Shown here in pieces: positions 7,770-16,904 of a stretch of 64,000 bases of DNA (positions within the stretch are counted from its first letter, which is position 1; each line of letters starts with the position of its first letter). Under the pieces are notes generated by a model. It saw only the letters and a list, made by a program, of their open reading frames with translations, was not told the origin of the DNA and ran no database searches. Made by a program: the position numbers and the translations under genes. The DNA comes from Elusimicrobiota bacterium (GTDB taxonomy: Bacteria; Elusimicrobiota; Elusimicrobia; F11): assembly GCA_022072025.1 (NCBI GenBank), contig JAJVIP010000027.1:62001-126000 (forward strand), read 5' to 3'.

Positions 7770-9802
7770 GTAAAAAAAATGTCACCTGGAACCAATTCTT
7801 CCTTAGTTCCCAATCGCCTCCAATAGAGACTCAATTCCGAAAACCCACCCACATCCATGTACTTTAACTCGAAGGTGTGATACCCAGCTGACAAATTCAC
7901 CGATCGGACCGATCGCTCCAACGAATGGACCCCGCCATTATCAATGATTTCCTGGCCGTCCAAGAAAAGTTTGGATCCATCATCAGAATCTAGCGCGAAA
8001 CGATAGATTCCCCCAACGGGTATCCGAATGAATCCACTCCAACGAAGACTGAAGGGGGAATTGTCTTGTTTGATATCGGTATGACGTATGAAGGCCCCAG
8101 AGGAGAACCGTTGGAGACTCGTTTTTATGGGCAACCCCTCCCAGTTGGATCCAGAAAAAACCTCTTTTTTTAGGCCAGAGGTCAGAGGGAAGGGGGGCCG
8201 AACTGGAACCAATAGGTCAGGCACCATGGTGGCGGGGGAGAACGACTCTCGTACCGCGTTGTTAATCCACAAATCCAGAAAATAGCCGGGACGCAATGTG
8301 TATGTTTCAAGAGAATAGGACTCCGCCAACACATCTCGAACCGCGGATCGTTGCTGGGTGTTTGCCAGGATCAAGGGAGCGCCTGAAATGTCATTTTTCA
8401 TTTCTCCCCAATATTTGGCGGAAGTGTAATTCCTTAAATAAAAAGGAATGGGCCAATATTCCGGAGAAACCACCTGGATCAACATTTCACGACCCAATCC
8501 GGATTTTTCAGAGAATCTTTCGATATCTTCGATCAGACGAAATACATCGTTTGAGGTATGGACGTAAACCTGAGGATGGCGCTCGTTGGTCGATTCGGTG
8601 AAATTCAACCGAATCATAGGCGGAAGTTGGATCAGAAACAGTCCGCTCACCAACATGGCTAAACTCCAATGGCCTCGTTTCCGGATGGGCAAAACCGGAA
8701 TTCTCTTCAGACCTTCAAGAATATATTGAACCCCAATTCCAGCCAAGAGCGCCATGGGAAGAAGCATGTTAATTCCACACCAGGGGGTTTTATAGGGAAC
8801 AACTGAATAAAAAACCCATGTTCCCAACGACCAAAACACGAGAAACCAGCCTTTTGGTTCATTGCGAATGAAAACAGCAATCAAACCAATGATAGAGAGA
8901 ACCGCGAGCCCCGTTTCATAGGGCCAAATGACTTTGAGAAAAAAATAATCCCATGGTTTTTCATGCCCAGAATGAAGACCTTGTTTGAGCCAGGGCAGGT
9001 AGGCGCGAAATGAATCGATTGGCCCAGAGAAATGTGTAAAAAAAGAGGAGAAGAAAACAAACCAAATCCCGGCAAAGATCAAACCCGCTATTACAAATAT
9101 TTTCATATCAAGCGATCGAAATCTTGAAACAAGAAAATTCGATACCTTTTTAAAGGATCGCCGAAACCCTTGCCCTTCCAACAAAGGATAAAAAAACAAC
9201 GCCAAAAGACCCGAAACTCCCAAAATTCCCAAATGAACCAATCCTGTTTCTTTGGTACAAAACAGGAGTGCCGAAGAAGCCGCCGCCGCGTACAAACTCC
9301 ATGTAGTTTTTGATGAGAGGAAATGAAACACGCCAAGGTACGCTCCAAACGTAAACAACAACACATAGATTTCGTGGATGAAATAGCGGGAAAAGAAAAG
9401 ATGGTTGGGGGAAAAAGCGGAAAATAGAAAGGCAATGACCATCCCCCAAAAACCAATGGCTGACCGGCAGGCGATAAAGCCGAGCAGAAACAAAAGGCTC
9501 ACCGCTGCGGTCGTCAAACGCATCGAGGATACCGTCAAACCCGCCGAGTCTGAAAAGCGGAATCCAATATTTTTTTTAATCACGCCATTGACCCACGAAG
9601 GAATCAATTGAAAATAATAAAGAGTGGGCCCATGATAATTGGTCGGATCGTATTTATATTGGCCGGTTCGAATTAAATTATCGGCAAAAAAACCGTTGAC
9701 GGCCTCATCATTGTGAAGGGGTCTCGCGTCCAGGTTGTACACTCGTAAAAAGACCACGATGACGACCAACAAGCCCAATAGAGTGAAAATCAGGCGTTTC
9801 AT
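7751..9802 (-). CDS. GT39-like membrane glycosyltransferase with C-terminal PA14 domain
   Basis: A 683-residue polytopic protein. The N-terminal 400 residues hold about ten hydrophobic helices and, after the first, the loop RPLHNDEAVNGFFADNL, with the acidic pair typical of dolichol/undecaprenyl-phosphate-sugar-dependent GT-C enzymes. It resembles the TIGR03663/Agl23-like group. The last 110 residues form a PA14 domain (SLRWSGFIRIP, the SDDGSKLFLDG turn, and an ELSLYWRR end), probably glycan-binding outside the membrane. The start is 3 bases after the glycoside hydrolase stop, so the two are likely co-translated. Compare the split version at 57061-59561. Confidence 0.75.
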   Translation of the reverse strand: MKRLIFTLLGLLVVIVVFLRVYNLDARPLHNDEAVNGFFADNLIRTGQYKYDPTNYHGPTLYYFQLIPSWVNGVIKKNIGFRFSDSAGLTVSSMRLTTAAVSLLFLLGFIACRSAIGFWGMVIAFLFSAFSPNHLFFSRYFIHEIYVLLFTFGAYLGVFHFLSSKTTWSLYAAAASSALLFCTKETGLVHLGILGVSGLLALFFYPLLEGQGFRRSFKKVSNFLVSRFRSLDMKIFVIAGLIFAGIWFVFFSSFFTHFSGPIDSFRAYLPWLKQGLHSGHEKPWDYFFLKVIWPYETGLAVLSIIGLIAVFIRNEPKGWFLVFWSLGTWVFYSVVPYKTPWCGINMLLPMALLAGIGVQYILEGLKRIPVLPIRKRGHWSLAMLVSGLFLIQLPPMIRLNFTESTNERHPQVYVHTSNDVFRLIEDIERFSEKSGLGREMLIQVVSPEYWPIPFYLRNYTSAKYWGEMKNDISGAPLILANTQQRSAVRDVLAESYSLETYTLRPGYFLDLWINNAVRESFSPATMVPDLLVPVRPPFPLTSGLKKEVFSGSNWEGLPIKTSLQRFSSGAFIRHTDIKQDNSPFSLRWSGFIRIPVGGIYRFALDSDDGSKLFLDGQEIIDNGGVHSLERSVRSVNLSAGYHTFELKYMDVGGFSELSLYWRRLGTKEELVPGDIFFTYRSNM

Positions 9803-9805
9803 GGA

Positions 9806-10789
9806 TTAAATAGGAACAGACCCATTTTTGATCAATTTTCTCAATTCATAATAGGCCGGCTTCGGAGTGAAGTCGAACCGAACCAATCCGAAATGATCCA
9901 CCCCATCTTGAAAAATACCGTCCGTATCTCGATAAAAGGCCCAGAAGAGTTTTTCGATAAAAGGATATTTTTGAACCATGGCAAATTCTTTTTTCAGCCA
10001 GGCCGCTTGATCGTCTTCCGTTGTGTTTTTTCCAATCCACCAATCTTTGACATGGATTCGGGGGGGAACGCCGGGACAGCCCATCTCCGTGATCCAAATC
10101 TTTTTTTCCGCGTCGTTGTGGAGCACCATGGTCTTGCGAACCGATTTAATGAGTTGATCAAAATGGCCTTCAGAATCCGCCACTGGAGGCAAAAAGGTAT
10201 GAATGGAGAGAATGTCGAATATATCCTTTCCTCCATGCTGGTAAAGCTGTTCGACGCTTTTTAAAAGCGGTTCGGTGAGGCCCCCATTTAACACCACACA
10301 GGCGGGATCGGCGTTTTTAGCCGCTATATAGGACGCCCGTAAAAGGTGGCAAAATGTTCTCAACTCATCTGGCGGAGCCGCCCAATATACAGGGTGGTTC
10401 GGTTCATTCCAAATTTCCCAATGGTGAACCACTGATTTATAACGGCGAACGGTGGTTTCAACATATCGCGCGAATTCGGAAATGGAGTCGGGGGGATGGT
10501 TCCACAACATTTCGCCGGAAGACCCCTCGCGAACCTTGTTGTAATGAAGCAGGATCAGCAAGTCAAAACCCGCCTGGGAGAGCTCTGAAATTAAATAGTC
10601 ATAGTGAGAGAAATCGTATTGATAAAGTCCGCGGTGGATATCACTCCAAACAATATCCAAGCGCAACATGGGGGACCCCAAGTCTTTAAGTTGTTTGATG
10701 GATTGTCGAATTAAAGAAGGAGGAAAATGATGATGGTTCCAGGGGTGATTCCAATGAAGAAACGCGAGGAGACCGTGGGGCGATGTCAT
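9806..10789 (-). CDS. Glycoside hydrolase, TIM-barrel (GH39/GH5-like)
   Basis: The 327-residue protein shows a clan GH-A pattern: the acid/base glutamate E129 in WEIWNEPN and the nucleophile E235 in IWITEMG, about 105 residues apart. The nearest style is the GH39/cellulase-like (xylosidase or arabinosidase) group, but specificity is not readable. There is no signal peptide, so it may act in the cytoplasm or be a glycan-editing enzyme partnered with the glycosyltransferase downstream. The ATG overlaps the preceding stop by 4 bases (10786-10789). Confidence 0.75.
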   Translation of the reverse strand: MTSPHGLLAFLHWNHPWNHHHFPPSLIRQSIKQLKDLGSPMLRLDIVWSDIHRGLYQYDFSHYDYLISELSQAGFDLLILLHYNKVREGSSGEMLWNHPPDSISEFARYVETTVRRYKSVVHHWEIWNEPNHPVYWAAPPDELRTFCHLLRASYIAAKNADPACVVLNGGLTEPLLKSVEQLYQHGGKDIFDILSIHTFLPPVADSEGHFDQLIKSVRKTMVLHNDAEKKIWITEMGCPGVPPRIHVKDWWIGKNTTEDDQAAWLKKEFAMVQKYPFIEKLFWAFYRDTDGIFQDGVDHFGLVRFDFTPKPAYYELRKLIKNGSVPI

Positions 10790-11868
10790 GCCCTCAAGCT
10801 TACGCGAGATGGAAGAAAAGAATCAAGTTGAACAGGAAAATGATCTCCCTTCACCCAGGCCGCCAATATTTTGGCCGTGATGGGAGCGAGTAATATACCG
10901 TTCCGGTAATGACCTGCCGCAACAAAAATATTTGGATGATCAGGCAAGGGCCCAAGAAGCGGCAAATCATCCGGAGATTGAGGTCTGAGGCCGGCTGTCA
11001 TGGCCTTCAGAGGATAATCCATCAAACTGGGCATCAAGGTTTTCACAACAGTGGTGATATGTTCTTGTCCTTCGGGCGTCACAGAGGAATCAAACCCCAC
11101 CTGTTCGACCGTGGTCCCCGCCAAAGTGGTTCCATCGGCCTTCGGAACCAAATACCCACCCGTCTTGGTGTACACTGGGAACGGCAAAACGGGGTGAGGG
11201 GTGGAAAACACCATCAACTGCCCTCGAACCGGCGACACCCCCAAGCGAATACCCAATGGCTTGAGCAATTGATCGGTCCAGGCGCCAGCGGCCACCACGA
11301 TTTTTGACTGACTCAAAAGGGCTTGTTGAATAATTTCTTCTGACACATTTTCTTGAACGCTCACCCCATGTTGACGCGCCGCCTGAAGGGCTGCTTCCAA
11401 AAAGAGGCCGCCATGAACCTGTCCATCCTGAGTGTAGAGCGCTCCACCGAGCTGGTGGGGAGTAAACCCCGGCAATTGTTGGTTCACTTGAGAAGGAGAT
11501 ATCCACGTTGCTTCAAGCCCCCTCGCGCTTTGGCGGTCACATTCATTTTTAAGCGAATGCGCCTCTTCTCGGTCCAGGGCGACCTGGAGAATGGAACAAC
11601 GAGAAAACTGAATATCAATTCCTGTTTGAGCGCGTAACTCGGCGCTTATAACCGGGAACAAATCGTGACTCGCTCTCGCCAACGAAAGGAAGGGTTCTCC
11701 CCGATGGGCGTCCAGCTGGAGTTCAAGCATGGCCGCTGAATTCCCCGAGGCGCCATGGCCCACCTTGTATTTTTCCAACAGAGTCACGGTTGCTCCGCCC
11801 TTGGCTATTTCATAGGCCGCCAAGGCTCCGATAATCCCGCCACCCAAAACAACAACATTTTCTTTCAT
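10786..11868 (-). CDS. thiO: Glycine oxidase-like FAD-dependent amine oxidase
   Basis: The 360-residue protein opens with the FAD-binding VLGGGIIGALAAYEIA and a GASGNSAAML loop, and ends with the DAAO-type GHYRNGILLAPITAKILAAWV. This matches ThiO glycine oxidase and its relatives, which make the imino-glycine used for the thiazole of thiamine in many bacteria. Placement directly after iscS, iscU and mnmA suggests sulfur-linked cofactor metabolism. Other thi genes are not in the window, so a D-amino acid dehydrogenase role cannot be excluded. It is translationally coupled to mnmA by an ATGA overlap. Confidence 0.75.
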   Translation of the reverse strand: MKENVVVLGGGIIGALAAYEIAKGGATVTLLEKYKVGHGASGNSAAMLELQLDAHRGEPFLSLARASHDLFPVISAELRAQTGIDIQFSRCSILQVALDREEAHSLKNECDRQSARGLEATWISPSQVNQQLPGFTPHQLGGALYTQDGQVHGGLFLEAALQAARQHGVSVQENVSEEIIQQALLSQSKIVVAAGAWTDQLLKPLGIRLGVSPVRGQLMVFSTPHPVLPFPVYTKTGGYLVPKADGTTLAGTTVEQVGFDSSVTPEGQEHITTVVKTLMPSLMDYPLKAMTAGLRPQSPDDLPLLGPLPDHPNIFVAAGHYRNGILLAPITAKILAAWVKGDHFPVQLDSFLPSRVSLRA

Positions 11869-12977
11869 CGCAGGCTCTCGAGAATTTTTCCGCCGCCAAG
11901 AACTTCACGGGCCTTCATTTTTTCGTCCCATCGATAAACCACCGCCGCCTGCCCCGGACTAACGGCCCGTTGGGGTTCATTAAAAATGACTTTGATACGG
12001 TTTCCTTCAACAGAAATCCGCGCGGGGGTGGGTTCATGTTTGTAACGAATCTTGACTTGCACTTCAAACGCAGAAGAGGGGGCTCTATCTTGAATCCAAT
12101 TAAAATCAGAGGCCCACAAACCTTGAGCCAGATTTTCTTGATCGCTTCCGACCACGACAGTATTTGTCGCTGCATCCAAATGGGTGACATAGGTTTTTTC
12201 CGAAGTATTGACCGCCAAACCACTTCTCTGACCAATCGTGTAATAAGCCACGCCTTTATGCTCCCCAATCACCTGCCCTGCTGAATTTTTAATGGCCCCC
12301 GGTTGGGTGGTGGAGGGCTTCGCTTCGCCCGACTTCTCCAAACGAATTTTCACATACGACCGATAATCTTTCCGCGGGACAAAACAAATCTCCTGACTGT
12401 CTTTTTTGTCGGCATTGGGAAGTCCCAGTTTGCGAGCCAACTCTCGAATTTCGGTTTTTGGTTTATCTCCTACCGGAAACAAGGTCGAAGACAAACCCGT
12501 TTGATTAAAATTGTAGAGAACGTAAGACTGGTCCTTCGATGGGTCCACAGCTTCATAGAGATGGAAGCCTTGATCGTCCCTTTGAATGCGCGCGTAATGT
12601 CCAGTGGCGAGTAAATTGGCATTTAATGAATCAGCAAATTTTTTTAACTTGTCGAACTTGATATAGCGGTTGCAAGCCAAACAGGGGTTTGGCGTTTCTC
12701 CTGCCACATACGAATTCACGAAATAATTAATGACCTTGTCTTCAAATTCGGGGGAGTAATCCAAAACATAATGGGGCACCCCCGCCCTCTCTGCGCTTCT
12801 CTTGGCGATGAGTAAATCCTCTGGGGCGCCGCAACAGCCGAAACCCTCTCCGCCTTTGGGAAGCAGACGCAGCGTGACTCCAATCACTTCATGCCCCTGC
12901 TCAGCCAATAGAGCGGCCGCCACCGACGAATCAACGCCTCCGGACATGGCCACAATGATTTTCTTTTTCAGATTCAA
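11865..12977 (-). CDS. mnmA: tRNA-specific 2-thiouridylase MnmA
   Basis: MnmA adenylates and thiolates U34 of tRNAs for Lys, Glu and Gln. The PP-loop AMSGGVDSSVAAALL, the catalytic cysteine in NPCLACNRYIKF and the second in SQEICFVPRKDY are all present, as is the C-terminal beta-barrel. The open frame extends further upstream, but a TTG at 12977 is the likely start: it overlaps the iscU stop as TTGA and has a GGAAGG ribosome binding site 6 bases ahead, giving 370 residues of usual length. The order iscS-iscU-mnmA places the sulfur donor with its acceptor enzyme. Confidence 0.92.
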   Translation of the reverse strand: MNLKKKIIVAMSGGVDSSVAAALLAEQGHEVIGVTLRLLPKGGEGFGCCGAPEDLLIAKRSAERAGVPHYVLDYSPEFEDKVINYFVNSYVAGETPNPCLACNRYIKFDKLKKFADSLNANLLATGHYARIQRDDQGFHLYEAVDPSKDQSYVLYNFNQTGLSSTLFPVGDKPKTEIRELARKLGLPNADKKDSQEICFVPRKDYRSYVKIRLEKSGEAKPSTTQPGAIKNSAGQVIGEHKGVAYYTIGQRSGLAVNTSEKTYVTHLDAATNTVVVGSDQENLAQGLWASDFNWIQDRAPSSAFEVQVKIRYKHEPTPARISVEGNRIKVIFNEPQRAVSPGQAAVVYRWDEKMKAREVLGGGKILESLR

Positions 12978-13339
12978 TTCTTGCCTTCCTGTACCTTTAA
13001 CGCATTCTTTAAAGCTTCCACCGCCAATTCGGGGCAATGCAACTTGATTTTTGGCAGACCGCCCAACGCCTCCACCAATGTCTGCGGAACAATCGTATTG
13101 GCTTCTAGGAGGGTTTTACCTTTCAACATTTCCGTTAATATGGAACCAGAAGCGATGGCGGCCCCGCATCCGAGTGTTTTAAATGTCGCCTTTGAAATTT
13201 TCCCGTCTTTCACATCCAAATAAAGAGTCATGACATCGCCACAGATGGGGTTGGCGCCCATGCCGACGAGAGTGGCGTTTGGAATCTCGCTCAAGTTGCG
13301 AGGATTTTGAAAGTGATCAAGAACGATGGGGTTGTACAT
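12974..13339 (-). CDS. iscU: Iron-sulfur cluster scaffold IscU/NifU N-terminal type
   Basis: The 121-residue product has the three scaffold cysteines in their usual settings: NPICGD, LGCGAAIASGS and LHCPELAVEAL. The LPPVK-type chaperone motif is represented by LPKIK just before the third cysteine. The ATG at 13339 has GGAAGGA about 10 bases upstream and begins at the family's usual MYNPIVLDHFQNPRN. It lies 4 bases after iscS. Together with SufU at 15172-15666, the window encodes two different scaffold proteins. Confidence 0.93.
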   Translation of the reverse strand: MYNPIVLDHFQNPRNLSEIPNATLVGMGANPICGDVMTLYLDVKDGKISKATFKTLGCGAAIASGSILTEMLKGKTLLEANTIVPQTLVEALGGLPKIKLHCPELAVEALKNALKVQEGKN

Positions 13340-13343
13340 AACG

Positions 13344-14516
13344 TTATTTCCTTCCGAGATCTCGCCACAGTGGATGTTTGTCTCGCAACCGATGGGCTGT
13401 TTCGATAATAATTTTAGAGGCTGACCGAGCATCTGATTCCGTGCTCGAATGACCAAATGAAAAACGTAAAGAGGCATGGGCCTTTTCTTGAGGGTACCCC
13501 ATGGCCAAGAGGACATGAGAGGCGTCCGCGCTACCAGCCTGACAGGCGCTTCCGGTTGAACAAGCCACCCCCTGAAGATCAAGCGCCATTAACATTTCAG
13601 ATCCATCGGTATATTCAATACAAAGATTCGACGTATTACAGATGCGACGCTCCTTGTCGCCATTGACGGACGTGTGAGTCAACCCAGCCAAAATCAATTC
13701 CTCGAACAGATCTCGGATTCCTTTCAATCGTTTGGATTCCATGGGCAAATCATTTCGAGCTGCCTCGGCCGCCGCTCCCATGCTGACGATGCCCGGCACA
13801 TTTTCGGTTCCGCCGCGACGATTTTTTTCCTGCTTCCCACCTCGAATCAAAGCCGCCATACGGGTCCCCTTGCGAACATAAAGGACCCCCACCCCTTTAA
13901 CCGAACCAAATTTGTGACCAGACAATGACAAAAAATCGATCCCCAACTCGTTGACTTGAACGGGATGTTTCCCCGCCAATTGAACCGCATCGGTATGAAA
14001 CAAGACATTCTTCTTTTTACAAATTCGAGAAATTTCCTGAATAGGCTGGAGAGATCCGATTTCATTATTCGCGGCCATCACAGAAACAAGAATGGTGTCC
14101 GGCGTCAGGGCCTCTTCCAAATCGGACAGTCGAACAATCCCGTTCGATTGGACGGGGATGACAACCGAATCGATCTCGCCGGCGTCAGACATCATTTGAA
14201 GGGGAGTTCGAACAGCGGAATGTTCAATGGCGCTCGAAATAATCCGGCGACCTTTGTTTTTCTGGGTTTCAAGGATGCCTCTTAAAATCGTGTTATTGGA
14301 TTCGGTTCCGCCCGATGTGAAGATAATTTCATCAGCGCTGTCCGCGCCAATAAATTTCGCGATTTTTTCCCGGGCCTCTTCAATTCCTTTTCTGGCCCGC
14401 TGCCCCAGTTGATGAAGGCTCGAAGCGTTTCCAAAATTTTCGCTGAGGTAAGGCAACATGGCCTCGAAGGCTTCGGACCGAATAGCAGTAGTGGCGTTGT
14501 GATCGAGATAAATCAT
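13344..14516 (-). CDS. iscS: Cysteine desulfurase, NifS/IscS type
   Basis: A PLP enzyme that takes sulfur from cysteine. From the ATG at 14516 the protein has 390 residues, with H99 (AIEHSA), D176, the PLP lysine K202 in SGHKFG and the active-site cysteine C325 in STGSACQAGSADASH. The start at MIYLDHNATT is the family's usual one and is preceded by GGCGGAGA. It leads the unit iscS-iscU-mnmA-thiO and follows the long structured leader at 14545-14726. It could be called nifS; I use iscS because of iscU and mnmA. Confidence 0.93.
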   Translation of the reverse strand: MIYLDHNATTAIRSEAFEAMLPYLSENFGNASSLHQLGQRARKGIEEAREKIAKFIGADSADEIIFTSGGTESNNTILRGILETQKNKGRRIISSAIEHSAVRTPLQMMSDAGEIDSVVIPVQSNGIVRLSDLEEALTPDTILVSVMAANNEIGSLQPIQEISRICKKKNVLFHTDAVQLAGKHPVQVNELGIDFLSLSGHKFGSVKGVGVLYVRKGTRMAALIRGGKQEKNRRGGTENVPGIVSMGAAAEAARNDLPMESKRLKGIRDLFEELILAGLTHTSVNGDKERRICNTSNLCIEYTDGSEMLMALDLQGVACSTGSACQAGSADASHVLLAMGYPQEKAHASLRFSFGHSSTESDARSASKIIIETAHRLRDKHPLWRDLGRK

Positions 14517-14773
14517 ACTGCGTCTCCGCCGCAACCAAAATGGACGTCGCCCCGGCACGCTTCTTGGCCGTACCGATACATTGATTTGCATAATGCCGGT
14601 ACGTACCGACCAAGATCATTGTGGAACGGTGCGGGGCCCAGGTTTTGTTTTTTTAAATCGTATTGGAATAAATTCTGAGGAAAATACAACACCTGGGCCC
14701 CGGCCAAATGACATGCCGGGGCGACGATAATCACCTGTTTTCTTTGCAAATTAACATGAAATTGAGATTTCAT
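14513..14773 (-). CDS. Possible 86-residue leader protein overlapping the structured element
   Basis: An ATG at 14773 opens 86 codons whose TGA overlaps the iscS ATG as ATGA, the coupling style used throughout this window. The peptide is cysteine-containing and not recognised. The strong RNA palindromes inside it, the lack of a ribosome binding site (TATAGT directly precedes the ATG), and the unusual composition of its end argue that the frame may be fortuitous. Confidence 0.25.
   Translation of the reverse strand: MKSQFHVNLQRKQVIIVAPACHLAGAQVLYFPQNLFQYDLKKQNLGPAPFHNDLGRYVPALCKSMYRYGQEACRGDVHFGCGGDAV
14545..14726 (-). ncRNA. Candidate structured leader RNA upstream of iscS-iscU-mnmA
   Basis: The minus-strand transcript can form a closing stem of 13 perfect pairs (14714-14726 with 14545-14557; CGTCGCCCCGGCA with TGCCGGGGCGACG). 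Inside lie a 16-of-17-pair stem (14686-14702 with 14632-14648) and a third arm (14610-14614 with 14563-14567, plus 14597-14603 with 14569-14575). This makes a three-way-junction shape. An alternative 8-pair hairpin (14715-14722 with 14697-14704) would exclude the first two stems, as in a switch. It ends 28 bases before the iscS ATG, close to its ribosome binding site. I do not recognise the class. An 86-codon frame (14513-14773) also runs through it and ends in an ATGA overlap with iscS, so a small coupled protein is the rival explanation. Confidence 0.5.
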
Positions 14774-14798
14774 ACTATAGCGGAATGGGGGGATTAAC

Positions 14799-15170
14799 TT
14801 AAATGAGCCCCAACATCATTTGGGCTACTTCTGAAGAATGCTTCCGCGGGTCCCATTTTGGAGACCACACCGTGTTGATTTTGACCTCTTTCACGTTGGG
14901 AAGGCGTCCCACGATCGCGTGGGTTTGCCCCAACAATTGAGGACCATAGGGACAAGCGGGAGATGTGAGTGTCATATCGACTGTAATTTTGCCGAGAGTT
15001 TCATCCCGTTCGATTTTATACACAAGACCCAAATCTACGATGTTGATGTGAAGTTCGGGGTCCTCCACGGCCATCAACACATTTGTAATTTCTTGAACGG
15101 TGGGGAGATCTTTTGATTGAGAAGCTCTTTGTTCGATCGCTTCTTCCAATTTCTTTTCGGTGTCACTCAT
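14799..15170 (-). CDS. sufT: SufT-like MIP18/DUF59 iron-sulfur assembly factor
   Basis: The 123-residue protein is a DUF59 domain: ITNVLMAVEDPELHINIVDLGLVY, then TLTSPACPYGPQLLGQ with the conserved cysteine, and a VWSPKWDP end. SufT/MIP18 proteins help mature or deliver Fe-S clusters. It is the last gene of the SUF operon, one base after sufU, and a short N-terminal helix precedes the domain. Confidence 0.85.
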   Translation of the reverse strand: MSDTEKKLEEAIEQRASQSKDLPTVQEITNVLMAVEDPELHINIVDLGLVYKIERDETLGKITVDMTLTSPACPYGPQLLGQTHAIVGRLPNVKEVKINTVWSPKWDPRKHSSEVAQMMLGLI

Positions 15171-15171
15171 G

Positions 15172-15666
15172 TTATTTTCCTCGTTTCTGATAAAAATCTT
15201 CTATTGCTTGGAGCAAGGTGTTGAAGGATAGAAGCGCGCACTTAATCCGCACCGGGTATTTTTTAACCCCTTCCAGCGCCACCAAATCTCCCAAATCATC
15301 AATCCCGAACTTTGTTTGCTTGGGAACTCCTTTTTCTTCAACACCCAACATTTCCTTATACACCTGGGACAGGGCTTTTAAATCATCCACGGAGCGGCCT
15401 TTCATCAACTCCGTCAACAGGGACGCCGCTGCCTGGGAAATGGCGCATCCATGCCCCTCGTATTTGACGTCGACGATCACATTGTCGTTAATATTGGCCG
15501 TGATTGACAACTGGTCTCCACAAAGCGGGTTCATTCCCTCCGCGTGAATGGGGGCCTCAGGCACGGTACCCCTGTTTTTGGGAGATTTAAAATGATCCAG
15601 AATCACTTCGCGGTAGAGTTCTTCCACTCCTCCCAAAGCGCCCCCCTGCATTTTTTCCTGACTCAT
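15172..15666 (-). CDS. sufU: SufU-type scaffold / sulfur transfer protein
   Basis: The 164-residue product has the SufU arrangement: NPLCGD, GHGCAISQAAAS and RIKCALLSFNTL, with the roughly 20-residue insertion between the second and third cysteines (VYKEMLGVEEKGVP) that separates SufU from IscU. In Firmicutes SufU is a zinc-dependent sulfur acceptor for SufS, and the SufS-SufU pairing here implies the same. The ATG at 15666 overlaps the sufS stop (ATGA) and has a GAGGGG ribosome binding site. Confidence 0.9.
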   Translation of the reverse strand: MSQEKMQGGALGGVEELYREVILDHFKSPKNRGTVPEAPIHAEGMNPLCGDQLSITANINDNVIVDVKYEGHGCAISQAAASLLTELMKGRSVDDLKALSQVYKEMLGVEEKGVPKQTKFGIDDLGDLVALEGVKKYPVRIKCALLSFNTLLQAIEDFYQKRGK

Positions 15667-16904
15667 GAACCCCTCGTGCTTTTTAGCCCAAATACTTCGT
15701 TCACGCGATTGAGCCCGCGAACAAGCGCGTCCACATCCTCTTTGGTGGAGTAAACATAAAAACTGGCTCGGGCGGTAGAAGAGGTGCCCAAAACTTTCAT
15801 GAGCGGCTGAGCGCAATGGTGCCCCACCCGAATCGCCACCCCTTCTTCACCCAAGATCGATCCCACATCATGAGAGTGAACCACCTTGTGATTAAAAGAA
15901 ATGGCTCCTCCTTGTTTCTCCGGATCCTTGGGTCCATACACCGTTATGTCGGGAATGGCAGAGAGCTTTTCCAAGGCATAGCCCACCAATTCTTTTTCGT
16001 GTTGGCGAATAGAGGGCATCCCCAAACCTTCCAAATAATCCAACGCGGTTGAAAAAACGGCGGTATCAGCATAGTTGGAGGTGCCAGCCTCAAACTTAAG
16101 AGGAGGTTCGGCCCAGGTGGTCTTTTCGATCGATACCGTGTTGATCATTTCACCGCCTCCCATAAACGGGTCCATCGTTTTCAAAATATTCTCACGCACC
16201 CACAACACACCCACCCCCGTGGGCCCCAACATTTTGTGCGCGGAAAAAGCAAGAAAATCACAATCGAGGGTTTGCACATCCGTTGTCATGTGCGGAACAG
16301 ATTGAGCCCCGTCCAATAGAAAGAGGGCTCCGTTGCGATGCGCCAAGGACGCCATCTGCTGAGCCGGAGTGATCGTTCCCAACACATTGGACATGGCCGT
16401 GGCCGCCACCAACTTAACGCGCGGAGTTAAAAGTTTCTCATAGGCTTCCATATCAATCTGCGTGCTTGAGTCGATTGGAATCGATTTAAGAACAACACCC
16501 CGCTCTTTTGAGAGCATATACCAGGGAACAAAGTTGGCATGATGCTCAAGATCTGTCACCAAAATTTCATCGCCCGCTTTGAGGTGTTTTCTCGCCCATG
16601 AATGAGCGGCCAAATTAATGGACTCCGTGGTGTTACGTGTAAAAATAACGGAATCGGAATGGGGCGCGTGAATGAATTGAGCCACCCGCTTTCGGGTGTT
16701 TTCATAAAGCGCGGTGGATTCTTCCGCCATCGCATAGACCCCCCGATGAATATTGGCGTTGGTGTGTTGGTAGAATCGAGTCAAAGCGTCTATGACAGCT
16801 TGGGGTTTTTGGGTGGTCGAGGCGCTGTCCAAATACGCAACAGGCTTCCCATTAATGACACGGGACAAAAGAGGAAAATCTTTACGAACAGATGAAAAGT
16901 TCAT
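15663..16904 (-). CDS. sufS: Cysteine desulfurase SufS
   Basis: A 413-residue group II cysteine desulfurase. It starts with FPLLSRVINGKPVAYLDSASTTQKP, carries the PLP lysine in AFSAHKMLGPTGVGVLW and the catalytic cysteine in RVGHHCAQPLM near residue 366. The ATG at 16904 overlaps the Rieske gene stop by 4 bases. SufE is absent; SufU immediately downstream should be its sulfur acceptor. Confidence 0.93.
   Translation of the reverse strand: MNFSSVRKDFPLLSRVINGKPVAYLDSASTTQKPQAVIDALTRFYQHTNANIHRGVYAMAEESTALYENTRKRVAQFIHAPHSDSVIFTRNTTESINLAAHSWARKHLKAGDEILVTDLEHHANFVPWYMLSKERGVVLKSIPIDSSTQIDMEAYEKLLTPRVKLVAATAMSNVLGTITPAQQMASLAHRNGALFLLDGAQSVPHMTTDVQTLDCDFLAFSAHKMLGPTGVGVLWVRENILKTMDPFMGGGEMINTVSIEKTTWAEPPLKFEAGTSNYADTAVFSTALDYLEGLGMPSIRQHEKELVGYALEKLSAIPDITVYGPKDPEKQGGAISFNHKVVHSHDVGSILGEEGVAIRVGHHCAQPLMKVLGTSSTARASFYVYSTKEDVDALVRGLNRVNEVFGLKSTRGS

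Noticed and set aside
12978-13037. Upstream extension of mnmA
   Set aside because: The extra residues run inside iscU and are not part of the MnmA family; TTG at 12977 has a proper ribosome binding site.
13340-13582. Upstream extension of iscU
   Set aside because: It lies wholly inside iscS in another frame and adds non-homologous sequence.
14545-14726. MITE-type mobile element as explanation of the inverted repeats
   Set aside because: No target-site duplication flanks the 13-base ends and no second copy occurs in the window; not excluded genome-wide.
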